Below the pieces are notes generated by a model. That model had not been told where the DNA came from, did not search any database, and worked only from the letters and a program-made list of their open reading frames with translations. Made by a program: the position numbers and the translations under genes. Positions 36,230 to 45,101 of a stretch of 45,101 nucleotides of DNA are shown one piece after another. The stretch comes from Actinophytocola sp. GTDB taxonomy: Bacteria; Actinomycetota; Actinomycetes; Mycobacteriales; Pseudonocardiaceae. Where the stretch lies: positions 1-45,101 of the forward strand of contig NZ_WHTD01000056.1 of NCBI RefSeq assembly GCF_009379765.1. Direction: 5' to 3'. Positions within the stretch are counted from its first letter, which is position 1. Each line of letters opens with the position of its first letter.

Positions 36230-37088
36230 GGTCCTCGCTTCCTACACGTGGCCCGCGGGTTCGACGATCGACGTCTCGGTGTTCGGTTCCGGCGGCCCGC
36301 TGATCGCCGTCGGCGTGTTGCCGCACGCCAACGAACCGCTCGGCTCGGCGTTCGCCGCGACGGTGCCCTTTGTGGACACACCGGGCCGCATCGCGCTCGT
36401 GGGCCCGATCGACCCGCCACCGCCCGAGCACAGGTTCGCGCTGCCCACCGACCCGGTGCGGTACGTGGCCGGCGGCTACCTGCAACCGTTGCCGGACCAG
36501 GCCGAGTTCGCCCACTGTGCGAACCCGTCCGCGCCCGCCCAACACCGGGCCGCCGAGCTGCGCGCACGCCTGAAGGAGCTTGGTCCCGACGCGTTGCTGT
36601 TGCTGCACAACGACATCGGCGCGATCGGCCCGTACCTGTACGCGAACCGGCACTGGCGCGGCGTGAGCGACCACCTGCGCGGCGACCTGGCCGACGCGTT
36701 CCCGCGCAGGCCGAAGCTCGCCGCCGCGTGGACGACCACCCTCGACGACAACACCTACGCGTACTTCCCGGCGAAGCGAATCGGCGTGGCCGGCACCGAG
36801 TGCGCCGGCCTCCATATCGAACGCGAGCTCGGCATCCCGACGCTGACGGTGGAGCTGCCGATGTTCCACTGGGACCACGCCGACCACACGAGACGCACGG
36901 TGGCCGAGGCCGTGGGTAGGTGGATAGCCCGAGGCGCCACCCACGGCGGCGACACCGATCGCCTGGTGTGCGAGGTGATCGCCGCCGTGGGCACGCGTCA
37001 GGTGCCGATGGTGCCCGCCGAGATCAGCGCGCGCGTGGTGTGGGCGGTCCTCGCCGGACTGCACGAAGACCTGTCCGCCGGAGGCTAG
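36207..37088 (+). CDS. M14-like zinc carboxypeptidase / AstE-like protein
   Basis: A 293-residue protein. The HxxE zinc motif is H40-A-N-E43 in VGVLPHANEPLGS, a third zinc ligand is H134 in LLLHNDIGAIGP, and a catalytic Glu is E216 in LTVELPMFHWD, all at M14 spacing. No signal peptide is seen, so it acts in the cytoplasm. The ATG at 36207 lies inside the SDR gene, and GTG at 36210 is an alternative. In the cluster it is the natural candidate to trim the modified peptide, as MftE or PqqF/G do in other systems. Its stop overlaps the convergent gene by 4 bp. Confidence 0.78.
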   Translation: MVATASGEVLASYTWPAGSTIDVSVFGSGGPLIAVGVLPHANEPLGSAFAATVPFVDTPGRIALVGPIDPPPPEHRFALPTDPVRYVAGGYLQPLPDQAEFAHCANPSAPAQHRAAELRARLKELGPDALLLLHNDIGAIGPYLYANRHWRGVSDHLRGDLADAFPRRPKLAAAWTTTLDDNTYAYFPAKRIGVAGTECAGLHIERELGIPTLTVELPMFHWDHADHTRRTVAEAVGRWIARGATHGGDTDRLVCEVIAAVGTRQVPMVPAEISARVVWAVLAGLHEDLSAGG

Positions 37089-37288
37089 CCATCGCACTGG
37101 TCATCGTCGTACTTCCCGCCCCCGATCTCGAGTACTCCCTCGATCCGCTTACGCAGCCACTCTCGCTGGAACGGGTCCTTCTCGGCTTCGAGCTCGGCCC
37201 GGTACTCGGCGAGCAACTCGTCCCGAACCTTCTTGTTCGCCGCCTCCATGTGGGCGATCTCGGCGTCCATCTCCTCGATGCTCGGCAC
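37085..37288 (-). CDS. Small coiled-coil hypothetical protein
   Basis: 67 residues, beginning VPSIEEMDAEIAHMEAANKK. It is almost wholly charged and helical (ELLAEYRAELEAEKDPFQREWLRKRIEGVLEIGGG), predicted coiled coil. The GTG start overlaps the stop of the preceding gene (TAGTG), implying coupling. I do not recognise a family; the pair might be an antitoxin-like or scaffold protein, without direct evidence. Confidence 0.65.
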   Translation of the reverse strand: MPSIEEMDAEIAHMEAANKKVRDELLAEYRAELEAEKDPFQREWLRKRIEGVLEIGGGKYDDDQCDG

Positions 37289-37476
37289 TACATCCCCTCC
37301 TCGTCGGGCTCGCCCAGGCGCTCGGCAATGCGCCCCAGCTCACGGTGGTACCTGTCCAAGCGCCTGCGTTAGAAGTCGATGCCCTCACGGTAGTCAGCAA
37401 CCAGCTTTTCGGACCGCTCCACTTCGCTGTTCAACTCGATCCGGCGGAACTTGTCCGCGTCGGTGTTCCCCTCCAT
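37288..37476 (-). pseudogene. Small coiled-coil gene with an in-frame TAA at codon 36
   Basis: From ATG 37476 the frame gives MEGNTDADKFRRIELNSEVE and ends DYREGIDF before TAA (37369-37371). The same frame continues without shift as RRLDRYHRELGRIAERLGEPDEEGM to a TAG that overlaps the start of the next gene. The continuing part has the same charged helical character, so the original gene was probably 62 codons. A TAC or TAT to TAA change, or an error in the sequence, would explain it. Confidence 0.55.
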
Positions 37477-37518
37477 GCCAGGCAAGGTAGCGAGGAGCAC
37501 CGACAAGAACGCGGAGCG

Positions 37519-39444
<1,926 letters not shown>

Positions 39445-39565
39445 TCAGCGTAGCGACCGTGTCCAGGCGGGGCGAAATCCGCGTTCCACATAGTGGGCCG
39501 AACGGCCCAGCCAGGTTGCTCTCGCCGGAGCGTTTCGTCACAGCCGTGCCGGGCATCCACCTCTC

Positions 39566-39865
39566 ATGACTACTCGTAGATGGGCCGTGAGCAGTGGTCG
39601 AGGAACTGCCGCGCGAGTCATTACAGGCATTGGTGCGCTGTTCGCACTGATCGAGGTCGTCTACATTCTCATGATCTTGTTCGGGGCGAACCAGGCGAAC
39701 TCGTTCTTCCAATTCGTCAAGTCGCTCGCCGAACCGCTGGCGCTGTTCTTCCCGGGTCTGTTCAACCTGGCCAACGACAACCTCGAGACGATCGTGAACT
39801 ACGGTCTCGCCGCCGTGTTCTGGATCGTGGTCGCCAGTTTCCTCGCCCGGCTGGTCTCCCGCTGA
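39566..39865 (+). CDS. Small two-helix membrane protein
   Basis: 99 residues with two TM segments (VITGIGALFALIEVVYILMILFGA and NYGLAAVFWIVVASFLARLV) separated by an amphipathic loop FFQFVKSLAEPLALFFPGLF. It is a paralogue of the next gene, with the same spacing and the shared ending NYGLAA(V/L)FW. Transcribed divergently from leuA. The function is unknown. Confidence 0.75.
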   Translation: MTTRRWAVSSGRGTAARVITGIGALFALIEVVYILMILFGANQANSFFQFVKSLAEPLALFFPGLFNLANDNLETIVNYGLAAVFWIVVASFLARLVSR

Positions 39866-39931
39866 CCGCCGCCGCCCCGGCTGCCTACCCGCCGGTAGTC
39901 AGCCGGGGGCCGGACGTGTCAGACTCCCATC

Positions 39932-40282
39932 ATGGCCGCGCAAAGTGAGCGTCCTGAGGACGTCGCGCAGGAGCACCGGCGAAGCCCTGCGGAGGTCCGC
40001 GCGTCCGCGGTGGGAGGCCTCGCCGGTCTGGTCCGCTGGGTCGGCCTGATCTTCGCGCTGGTGCTGGTCGTGCACGTGTTGCTCACCGTCGGCAGCGCCA
40101 ACCAGGACAACGGCATCACCGTCTTCTTCGCCGACACCGCCAAGCCGCTGGCGTTGGCCTTCAAGTCGCTCTTCACACCCGAGAACGCCGAGCTGCGCGT
40201 CCTGGTCAACTACGGCCTGGCGGCACTGTTCTGGCTGATCGTCTCCTCGGTCGTGTCCCGGCTCATCCGCCGGCTGGCCTGA
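39932..40282 (+). CDS. Small two-helix membrane protein, paralogue of the previous gene
   Basis: 116 residues. After a charged N-terminal tail come LVRWVGLIFALVLVVHVLLTVGSAN, the loop FFADTAKPLALAFKSLF and NYGLAALFWLIVSSVVSRLIRRLA. The match in layout and motif to the upstream protein shows a tandem duplication. The spacing of 66 bp allows co-transcription. Known relatives are uncharacterised actinobacterial membrane proteins. Confidence 0.75.
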   Translation: MAAQSERPEDVAQEHRRSPAEVRASAVGGLAGLVRWVGLIFALVLVVHVLLTVGSANQDNGITVFFADTAKPLALAFKSLFTPENAELRVLVNYGLAALFWLIVSSVVSRLIRRLA

Positions 40283-40302
40283 GCGGGTTCGCCCGATGAC
40301 CC

Positions 40303-40316
40303 TAGAACGTGTTCTA
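40303..40316. promoter_or_regulatory. KstR-type operator (TAGAACGTGTTCTA)
   Basis: A perfect palindrome matching the published KstR consensus TNNAACNNGTTNNA at every defined position; the palindrome extends one base further each side (40302-40317). It sits 12 bp before the fadD3-like start, where a TetR-type repressor of sterol catabolism would block transcription. No kstR (KstR1) gene is in the window. Confidence 0.75.
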
Positions 40317-40327
40317 GCATTGGTCGG

Positions 40328-41842
40328 GTGGACACCATCCCGGCAGCGCTCGCCGGCGCCTCGTCGCGCTTCGGTGACGCGGAGGCACTCGTCGACGGAG
40401 CCGTCCGGCTGTCCTGGCGGCAGCTGCACCAGCACGTCCGCACAGCCGCACGGGCGCTGATCGCCGAAGGCGTCGTTCCGGGCGACCGGATCGCGCTGTG
40501 CTCGCCGAACACGCACCACTGGGTGGTCGCGGCGCTGGCCAGCACCTACGCCGGGGCGACGCTGGTGCCGGTCAACACCCGGTTCACCGCCGCCGAGACG
40601 GCCGACATCCTCACCCGGACCAAGGCGTCCGTCCTGGTGGTGGCCGGGGAGTTCCTCGGCCGAGACCGCCTGGCCGAGCTGCGGGCCGGCCGGCACCCCG
40701 TGCCGGAGACGGTGATCCACATCCCGCTCGACGCCGTCGAGGAGCCGCCGGGCGTCATCGCCTGGGACGATCTCGAGGCGCGGGCCGACGGGGTGCCGGA
40801 CGCGGACCTGCGGGCCGCCGAGGTCGGGCCGGACGACGTCAGCGACATCCTGTTCACCTCGGGCACCACCGGCCGCAGCAAGGGCGCGACGAGCGCGCAT
40901 CGTCAGGCCCTGGGCGTGGCTCGCGCATGGGCCGACCTCGGCGACGTGACCACCGCCGACCGGTACCTGGTGATCAACCCGTTCTTCCACAGCTTCGGCT
41001 ACAAGGCCGGCATCCTGGTGTGCCTGCTGACCGGGGCGACGATCGTGCCGCAGCGCGTGTTCGACGTCGCCGAGGCGATGCGGCTGGTCGCCGCCGAGCG
41101 GATCACCGTGCTGCCGGGCCCGCCGACGATCTACCAGACGATGCTCGACCATCCGGACCGCGACGCGTTCGACCTCACGAGCCTGCGGCTCGCGGTCACC
41201 GGCGCGGCGACCGTGCCCGTCGCGCTCGTCGAGCGGATGCAGAACGAGCTGGAGCTCGACGCCGTGCTGACCGCGTACGGGCTGACCGAGGCGGTCGTCG
41301 CGACGATGTGCCGGACCGCCGACGACGCGTCGACCGTCGCGCACACCTGCGGTCGGCCGACCGCAGGCTTCGAGCTGCGGATCGAGCCGCCGGCCGGCGA
41401 GGTCCTGCTGCGCGGCCCGAACGTGATGCTCGGCTACCTCGACGACGAGGCGGCCACCGCGGCCGCGGTCGACGCGGACGGCTGGCTGCACACCGGCGAC
41501 ATCGGTCGGGTCGACGAGCGCGGGTACCTCACGATCACCGACCGGCTGAAGGACATGTACATCTCGGGCGGCTTCAACGTGTACCCGGCCGAGGTGGAAC
41601 AGGCTCTCGCGCGACTGCCCGGGGTCGTCGAGTCGGCCGTGGTCGGGGTGCCGGACGAGCGCCTCGGCGAGGTGGGCAAGGCCTACATCGTCCGCCGCGG
41701 TCCCGCCCTGTCCACCGAGGACGTGCGGGCGCACTGCAAGCGGGAGCTGGCGAACTACAAGGTTCCCCGGGAGATCGAGTTCCGGCCCGATCTCCCGAAG
41801 AACCCGTCCGGCAAGGTGCTCAAGCGGCTGCTGCGCGGCTGA
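40328..41842 (+). CDS. fadD3: FadD3-like acyl-CoA synthetase (HIP-CoA ligase type)
   Basis: A 504-residue ANL-superfamily ligase. The P-loop-like motif is LFTSGTTGRSKGA, the substrate region INPFFHSFGYKAG, motif A5 TAYGLTEAVVATM, adenylate motif GWLHTGDIGRVDERGYL and hinge ITDRLKDMYISGGFNVYPAEVE, with the catalytic Lys in NPSGKVLKR. Overall wording is close to mycobacterial FadD3, which activates the steroid ring remnant HIP during cholesterol degradation. It starts with GTG. A KstR-type operator lies directly upstream. The kstR2/fadA6-like pair 1.3 kb away supports a sterol role; the exact substrate is inferred. Confidence 0.8.
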   Translation: MDTIPAALAGASSRFGDAEALVDGAVRLSWRQLHQHVRTAARALIAEGVVPGDRIALCSPNTHHWVVAALASTYAGATLVPVNTRFTAAETADILTRTKASVLVVAGEFLGRDRLAELRAGRHPVPETVIHIPLDAVEEPPGVIAWDDLEARADGVPDADLRAAEVGPDDVSDILFTSGTTGRSKGATSAHRQALGVARAWADLGDVTTADRYLVINPFFHSFGYKAGILVCLLTGATIVPQRVFDVAEAMRLVAAERITVLPGPPTIYQTMLDHPDRDAFDLTSLRLAVTGAATVPVALVERMQNELELDAVLTAYGLTEAVVATMCRTADDASTVAHTCGRPTAGFELRIEPPAGEVLLRGPNVMLGYLDDEAATAAAVDADGWLHTGDIGRVDERGYLTITDRLKDMYISGGFNVYPAEVEQALARLPGVVESAVVGVPDERLGEVGKAYIVRRGPALSTEDVRAHCKRELANYKVPREIEFRPDLPKNPSGKVLKRLLRG

Positions 41843-41845
41843 GCG

Positions 41846-42301
41846 TCAGCGCTGGTCGTAGGACTCCTGGTCCCGCTCCGACGGCAGCTGTCCGGACTCG
41901 CTCCCGCCGCCGTACTGGTCGCCGCCCCGCTGCTCGCCGCCACCGGACTGGTTCCGGTCGGACCCGCCGCCGGCCTCGTTGCCGGACTCGTTCTGGCCGA
42001 CCTGGCCGCCACCGGACTGGTCCTGGCCGTAGCCACCGCCGCCGGACTGGTCCTGGTCGGACCCGCTGCCGGACTGGTTCTGGTCGGACCCGCCGCCGGC
42101 CTCGTTCTGGGCATACTGGCCGCCGCCGGCCTCGGACCGGTCGCCGTACCGGCCGCCGCCGGACCGGCTCTCCCCGTACTTCTCCTGCTGACCGCCGGAC
42201 TGCTGATCACCGTGGGACCGGCCCTCCCGGCCCGACCCCGACTCGACGTTCTCCTGACCACCCGACTCGTATCCGGACTGCTGGTCCTGGTCGCCGATCA
42301 T
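41846..42301 (-). CDS. Gly/Gln/Ser/Asp-rich low-complexity protein
   Basis: 151 residues, nearly all Gly, Gln, Ser, Asp, Asn, Glu with scattered Tyr and Arg, in imperfect repeats such as GGGSDQNQSG, GSGSDQDQSGGGGYG and QDQSGGGQVGQNESG. There is no hydrophobic core, Cys or signal peptide. An AGGTGAGG ribosome-site-like sequence precedes the ATG. It is clearly disordered; the Tyr/Gly/Gln/Asn make-up is like proteins that form condensates, or dehydration-stress proteins. Family unknown. The other strand gives only Arg/Thr repeats, so this frame is the likely one. Confidence 0.65.
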   Translation of the reverse strand: MIGDQDQQSGYESGGQENVESGSGREGRSHGDQQSGGQQEKYGESRSGGGRYGDRSEAGGGQYAQNEAGGGSDQNQSGSGSDQDQSGGGGYGQDQSGGGQVGQNESGNEAGGGSDRNQSGGGEQRGGDQYGGGSESGQLPSERDQESYDQR

Positions 42302-42392
42302 GTCCTCACCTGCCTCTGCGTTGAGGTCTCGAGCGTCTGACCCGGGCCATGTGCCCCGAACGGACCGCCTCTATGCCGCCGAACGGACTATC

Positions 42393-43068
42393 TCACCCAT
42401 CTGGGTGATGAAAAGGGCCGGCACGGGGGCTCAGTCGGGCCCAGGCGCCGGCGAACCGTGCCTCGGCGTCGGCGGCGCGGGCATGCTCGCGCCCGTGCAG
42501 CAAGCCGAAGGTGAAACCGTTCGCGGTCGAGCAGCGTGCGGTAGGCCTGCAGGACGCCGCGCAGCCGCCGGGCCGCCACCCGCATCCGGTGGACGGCGTC
42601 CGGTGTCTCGCGCCGAGCCAGGAGATCGTTGCGCACCAAGGCGTCGACCTGGCCGGACAGGTAGATGACGAGCTGGTCGCCCGCCGTGCGGCCCGGCTCG
42701 TCCTCGGGGGCCGGGCGCAGCACCCGGGCCAGCTTCGAGCCGTACGTCGCCGGTCGCAGTCCCGCCTTGCGCAGCTGCCGCTCGGCACGGTCGAGGAGCG
42801 CGGCGTCGGTCTCGTCGGCGAGCTCGAGCTCCCGCCAGTTGTCCATTGTGGATGCGCGGAGGTTCGCGGCCTCGACGTGGTCGTCGGTGAGCTCGGCGAG
42901 CGCGGAGCCCGCCTCGTCGACCAGCTGCCAGGTGGCCCGGCGGGTGACGATGCGTGCGACCGGCACCAGCGGCACGTCCCGGGGGCGGCCGAGGGTGAGC
43001 GCCACCAGGTCGGCCGGCGGCGTGTTGGAGCGGCCGAGCGGGAAGTGGATCTCCTCGCGGGTGCGCAT
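42393..43068 (-). pseudogene. Remnant of a CYTH-CHAD domain protein
   Basis: The frame from 43068 begins in the middle of a CYTH domain (REEIHFPLGRSNTPPADLVAL, then VARIVTRRATWQLVDEAGSALAELTDDHVEA) and enters a CHAD domain with its conserved histidine region (DAVHRMRVAARRLRGVLQAYRTLLDRE). The frame then breaks near 42510, and another frame supplies the likely CHAD C-terminus (FTFGLLHGREHARAADAEARFAGAWARL). The N-terminal part of CYTH and the middle of CHAD are missing. CHAD proteins bind polyphosphate; this copy should be inactive. Confidence 0.7.
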
Positions 43069-43119
43069 GAGCTACTACTGCCTACCCGATCGGTGACCCG
43101 ACAAACAGCGACCCGACCG

Positions 43120-43716
43120 TCAGCCGTTCGGGGCGAGACCGTTGAAGATCAGCGTGAGGTAGTGCTCGGTGAGCTGGTCGGCGGACATGCGACCGTCCGG
43201 CCGGAACCATCGGACGGTCACCCACACGGAGTCGCGCAGGAACCTGTACGTGACGAGGGGATCCAGGTCCGGGCGGAACTCGCGGGCCTCGACGCCGTCG
43301 CGCAGGACCGTGATCCAGATCCGGCGGACCTCCTCCTCGGCCTTGGTCAGGTAGGTGAACCGGGGGAGCGTGCGGAGGTAGTTGCGCTCGTTCTGGAGGA
43401 CGGTGATGGCGGCCCTGTGCTCGGACAGCGACCGGAACGAGGCCAGCACGAGGTCGCGCAGGGTGGTCTTCGGCGCCGTGTCCTTCTTCGCGATGGCACG
43501 GTAGGTGTCGAGGAGCTCCTCGAGGTAGCTGGACAGCAGCTCGTCGAGGATCGTCTCCTTGGAGTCGAAGTGGTGGTAGAGGCTGCCGGACAGGACACCC
43601 GCGGCGTCGCCGATGTGCCGGACCGTGGTGGCCCGGTAGCCCTGCTCGGCGAACAGCTCGGCCGCGATCTGCACCAACGCGTCGCGTCGTTCCGAGGGCC
43701 TCTTGGTTCCCGTCAT
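43120..43716 (-). CDS. kstR2: TetR-family regulator, KstR2-like
   Basis: A 198-residue TetR repressor. The HTH reads ALVQIAAELFAEQGYRATTVRHIGDAAGVLSGSLYHHFDSKETI, very close to mycobacterial KstR2, and the ligand domain keeps its phrases (PRFTYL, RRIWITVLRDGVEAREFRPDLDP, YRFLRDSVWVTVRWFRPDG). KstR2 represses genes for breakdown of sterol rings C and D and is released by HIP-CoA. The ATG at 43716 is chosen over an upstream GTG because GGAG precedes it. It is divergent from the fadA6-like gene with a palindrome between, as in mycobacteria where the two genes are neighbours. Confidence 0.82.
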   Translation of the reverse strand: MTGTKRPSERRDALVQIAAELFAEQGYRATTVRHIGDAAGVLSGSLYHHFDSKETILDELLSSYLEELLDTYRAIAKKDTAPKTTLRDLVLASFRSLSEHRAAITVLQNERNYLRTLPRFTYLTKAEEEVRRIWITVLRDGVEAREFRPDLDPLVTYRFLRDSVWVTVRWFRPDGRMSADQLTEHYLTLIFNGLAPNG

Positions 43717-43733
43717 CTGCTTCACTCCCACAC

Positions 43734-43749
43734 CCAAGCGCTAGCTTGG
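43734..43749. promoter_or_regulatory. Palindromic operator between kstR2 and fadA6
   Basis: CCAAGC-GCTA-GCTTGG is a 6+6 bp inverted repeat. Its CAAGCGCTAG part approaches the KstR2 consensus ANCAAGNNCTTGNT with mismatches. A second inverted repeat, TGGTAG-C-CTACCA, overlaps at 43747-43759. The position between divergent starts fits an autoregulatory site. Confidence 0.5.
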
Positions 43750-43761
43750 TAGCCTACCAGC

Positions 43762-44898
43762 GTGGCAGACGCGTACCTCGTCGACGCTGTTCGCACGCCG
43801 GTCGGCCGGCGCGGCGGTGGTCTCGCCGCGGTTCACCCGGCGGACCTCGGCGCGCACGTGCTGCGCGCGCTGTTCTCCCGGGTCCCGGTGGACCCCGCGG
43901 TCGTCGACGACGTGATCTTCGGATGCGTGGACACGATCGGACCGCAGGCCGGGGACATCGCACGCACGTGCTGGCTCGCCGCGGGCCTGCCGTCGGAGGT
44001 GCCCGGGGTGACCGTCGACCGGCAGTGCGGGTCCTCGCAGCAGGCGGTGCACTTCGCCGCGCAGGCCGTGATGTCGGGGACGGCCGACGTCGTGGTGGCC
44101 GGCGGGGTGCAGAACATGAGCGCGATCCCGATCTCCGCGGCCATGCTGGCCGGGCAGGCGTACGGGTTCCCGGATCCATTCACGACGTCCGCCGGGTGGC
44201 TCGCGCGGTACGGGGACCAGGAGATCTCGCAGTTCCGCGGGGCGGAGACGATCGCCGCCACGTGGGGGATCTCGCGGGTCGAGATGGAGGAGTTCGCGCT
44301 GCGGAGCCATTCCCTGGCCGCCGGGGCGTCGTTCGTCCGGGAGATCGCGCCGGTCGGTGACGTCACGGTGGACGAGTGTCCGCGGGACACGTCGCTGGAG
44401 AGGATGGCCGCGCTCGCGCCGTTGCTGCCGGACGGCCGGCTGACCGCGGCGCTGGCGAGCCAGATCGCCGACGGTGCGGCGGCGATGTTGGTGGTGTCGG
44501 CGCGGGCGCTGCGCCGGTACGGGCTGACCCCGCGGGCCCGGGTACACCATCTGAGCGCGCGCGGCGGGGATCCGGTGATCATGCTGGACGCGCCGATCGC
44601 GGCGACCGCGCACGCGTTGCGACGCTGTGGACTGTCCATCGCCGACATCGACCTGGTGGAGATCAACGAGGCGTTCGCGAGCGTGGTGCTGGCGTGGGAG
44701 CGGGAGTCCGGCGTGGACCCGGCGCGGGTGAACGTGTCCGGCGGGGCGATCGCGCTGGGGCATCCGCTGGGCGCGACGGGGGCGCGGCTGATGACGACGT
44801 TGCTGCACAACCTCGAGCGGACCGGCGGGCGGTACGGCATGCAGACCATGTGCGAGGGCGGCGGCCAGGCGAACGTGACGATCTTGGAGCGGCTGTGA
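43762..44898 (+). CDS. fadA6: FadA6-like thiolase
   Basis: A 378-residue thiolase. The nucleophilic Cys is in VDRQCGSSQQAVHFAAQAVMSG (about residue 92). The NEAF motif is VEINEAFASV, the His motif GGAIALGHPLGATGARL, and the second Cys is in MQTMCEGGGQANV. Wording is very close to mycobacterial FadA6 (including GGVQNMSAIPIS and YGDQEISQFRG), placed in the late steps of sterol ring C/D breakdown. The GTG start has no ribosome site and lies close to the operator, so it may be a leaderless mRNA. It ends at the start of the terminal repeat. Confidence 0.88.
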   Translation: MADAYLVDAVRTPVGRRGGGLAAVHPADLGAHVLRALFSRVPVDPAVVDDVIFGCVDTIGPQAGDIARTCWLAAGLPSEVPGVTVDRQCGSSQQAVHFAAQAVMSGTADVVVAGGVQNMSAIPISAAMLAGQAYGFPDPFTTSAGWLARYGDQEISQFRGAETIAATWGISRVEMEEFALRSHSLAAGASFVREIAPVGDVTVDECPRDTSLERMAALAPLLPDGRLTAALASQIADGAAAMLVVSARALRRYGLTPRARVHHLSARGGDPVIMLDAPIAATAHALRRCGLSIADIDLVEINEAFASVVLAWERESGVDPARVNVSGGAIALGHPLGATGARLMTTLLHNLERTGGRYGMQTMCEGGGQANVTILERL

Positions 44899-45101
44899 GC
44901 GGGAGTGACGGAGCGTTCGCTGTCTGGACGTAGGAGAAGCGCAGGCGCGTCAGCGCCGAGCATCGCACGGAGGAAGACAGTGAGTAGCGGAGGAGCGGAG
45001 CGAACCATGGGCACCGTGAGCGGGGGTGACGGAGCGTTCGCTGTCTGGACGTAGGAGAAGCGCAGGCGCGTCAGCGCCGAGCATCGCACGGAGGAAGACA
45101 G
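44895..45101. repeat. Tandem repeat with 121-bp period at the right edge
   Basis: Copies start at 44895 and 45016 (GTGAGCGGG(A/G)GTGACGGAGCG...), the second running off the window. CTGTCT and AGACAG form an inverted repeat within each unit. On the reverse strand the unit shares the order GTCTTCC, TCC, TGCG, TGCTC, GTCCAGACA with the 127-bp array at 12 kb. The array overlaps the last bases of the thiolase gene. The stretch after 44898 holds nothing else I can support. Confidence 0.85.

Noticed and set aside
42391..42408. Short inverted repeat TCACCC-ATCT-GGGTGA
   Set aside because: It could be an operator or a weak terminator, but the loop is short, there is no T-run, and it lies within the decayed CYTH-CHAD gene.

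Overview
The window is high-GC DNA typical of an actinobacterium, most likely a member of the Pseudonocardiaceae. The reasons are the many GTG starts, the order dnaX / amidase / ybaB / recR shared with mycobacteria, the small SRP RNA beside dnaX, a leuA attenuator with a Leu-rich leader peptide, and sterol-catabolism genes (fadD3-, kstR2- and fadA6-like). Genus cannot be fixed by eye.

Layout. Positions 1-4790 are the right end of an integrated actinomycete element (AICE/plasmid type): the tail of a methyltransferase-like gene, a primase-polymerase, a replication helicase, a repeat-rich candidate origin, an excisionase and a tyrosine integrase, ending at the 3' end of a tRNA-Ser(GGA). Positions 4980-12040 hold a secreted GH116-type glycosidase with three single-base frameshifts, a CobW-type GTPase, a small charged protein, an aromatic-acid MFS transporter and a methyltransferase. 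A 3 x 127 bp tandem repeat follows, then decayed AraC, NmrA and HEAT-repeat remnants, then a frameshifted short UvrA-like ATPase, a GT39-like membrane protein, a Nudix hydrolase, an MMPL transporter and an esterase. Positions 21263-26173 are core genome: ffs, dnaX, a 173-nt rod-shaped candidate RNA, a lipoprotein amidase, ybaB, recR and a P-loop kinase.

Positions 26309-37088 are the most interesting part. A five-gene peptide-type ABC importer ends in a terminator. Directly after it comes a compact, translationally coupled cluster: a 20-residue peptide ending in VVATVWVAT, a hairpin, three 11-bp direct repeats, a radical SAM/SPASM enzyme with an N-terminal region that may be a peptide-recognition domain, an MFS transporter, a classical SDR oxidoreductase and an M14-like zinc peptidase. 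The logic resembles mycofactocin or PQQ (tiny precursor, radical SAM maturase, peptidase, dehydrogenase), but the precursor and partner genes differ. I propose an uncharacterised RiPP or peptide-derived redox factor.

Positions 37085-45101 contain two small coiled-coil genes (one with an internal stop), leuA with its attenuator, two tandem small membrane proteins, a fadD3-like CoA ligase under a perfect KstR-type operator, a Gly/Gln/Ser low-complexity protein, a decayed CYTH-CHAD gene, and the divergent kstR2/fadA6-like pair. The window ends in a second tandem repeat related to the one at 12 kb. The protein-coding frameshifts at 5.4, 6.3, 7.5 and 14.7 kb each look like a single G or C gained or lost, so sequence error is a real alternative to gene decay.
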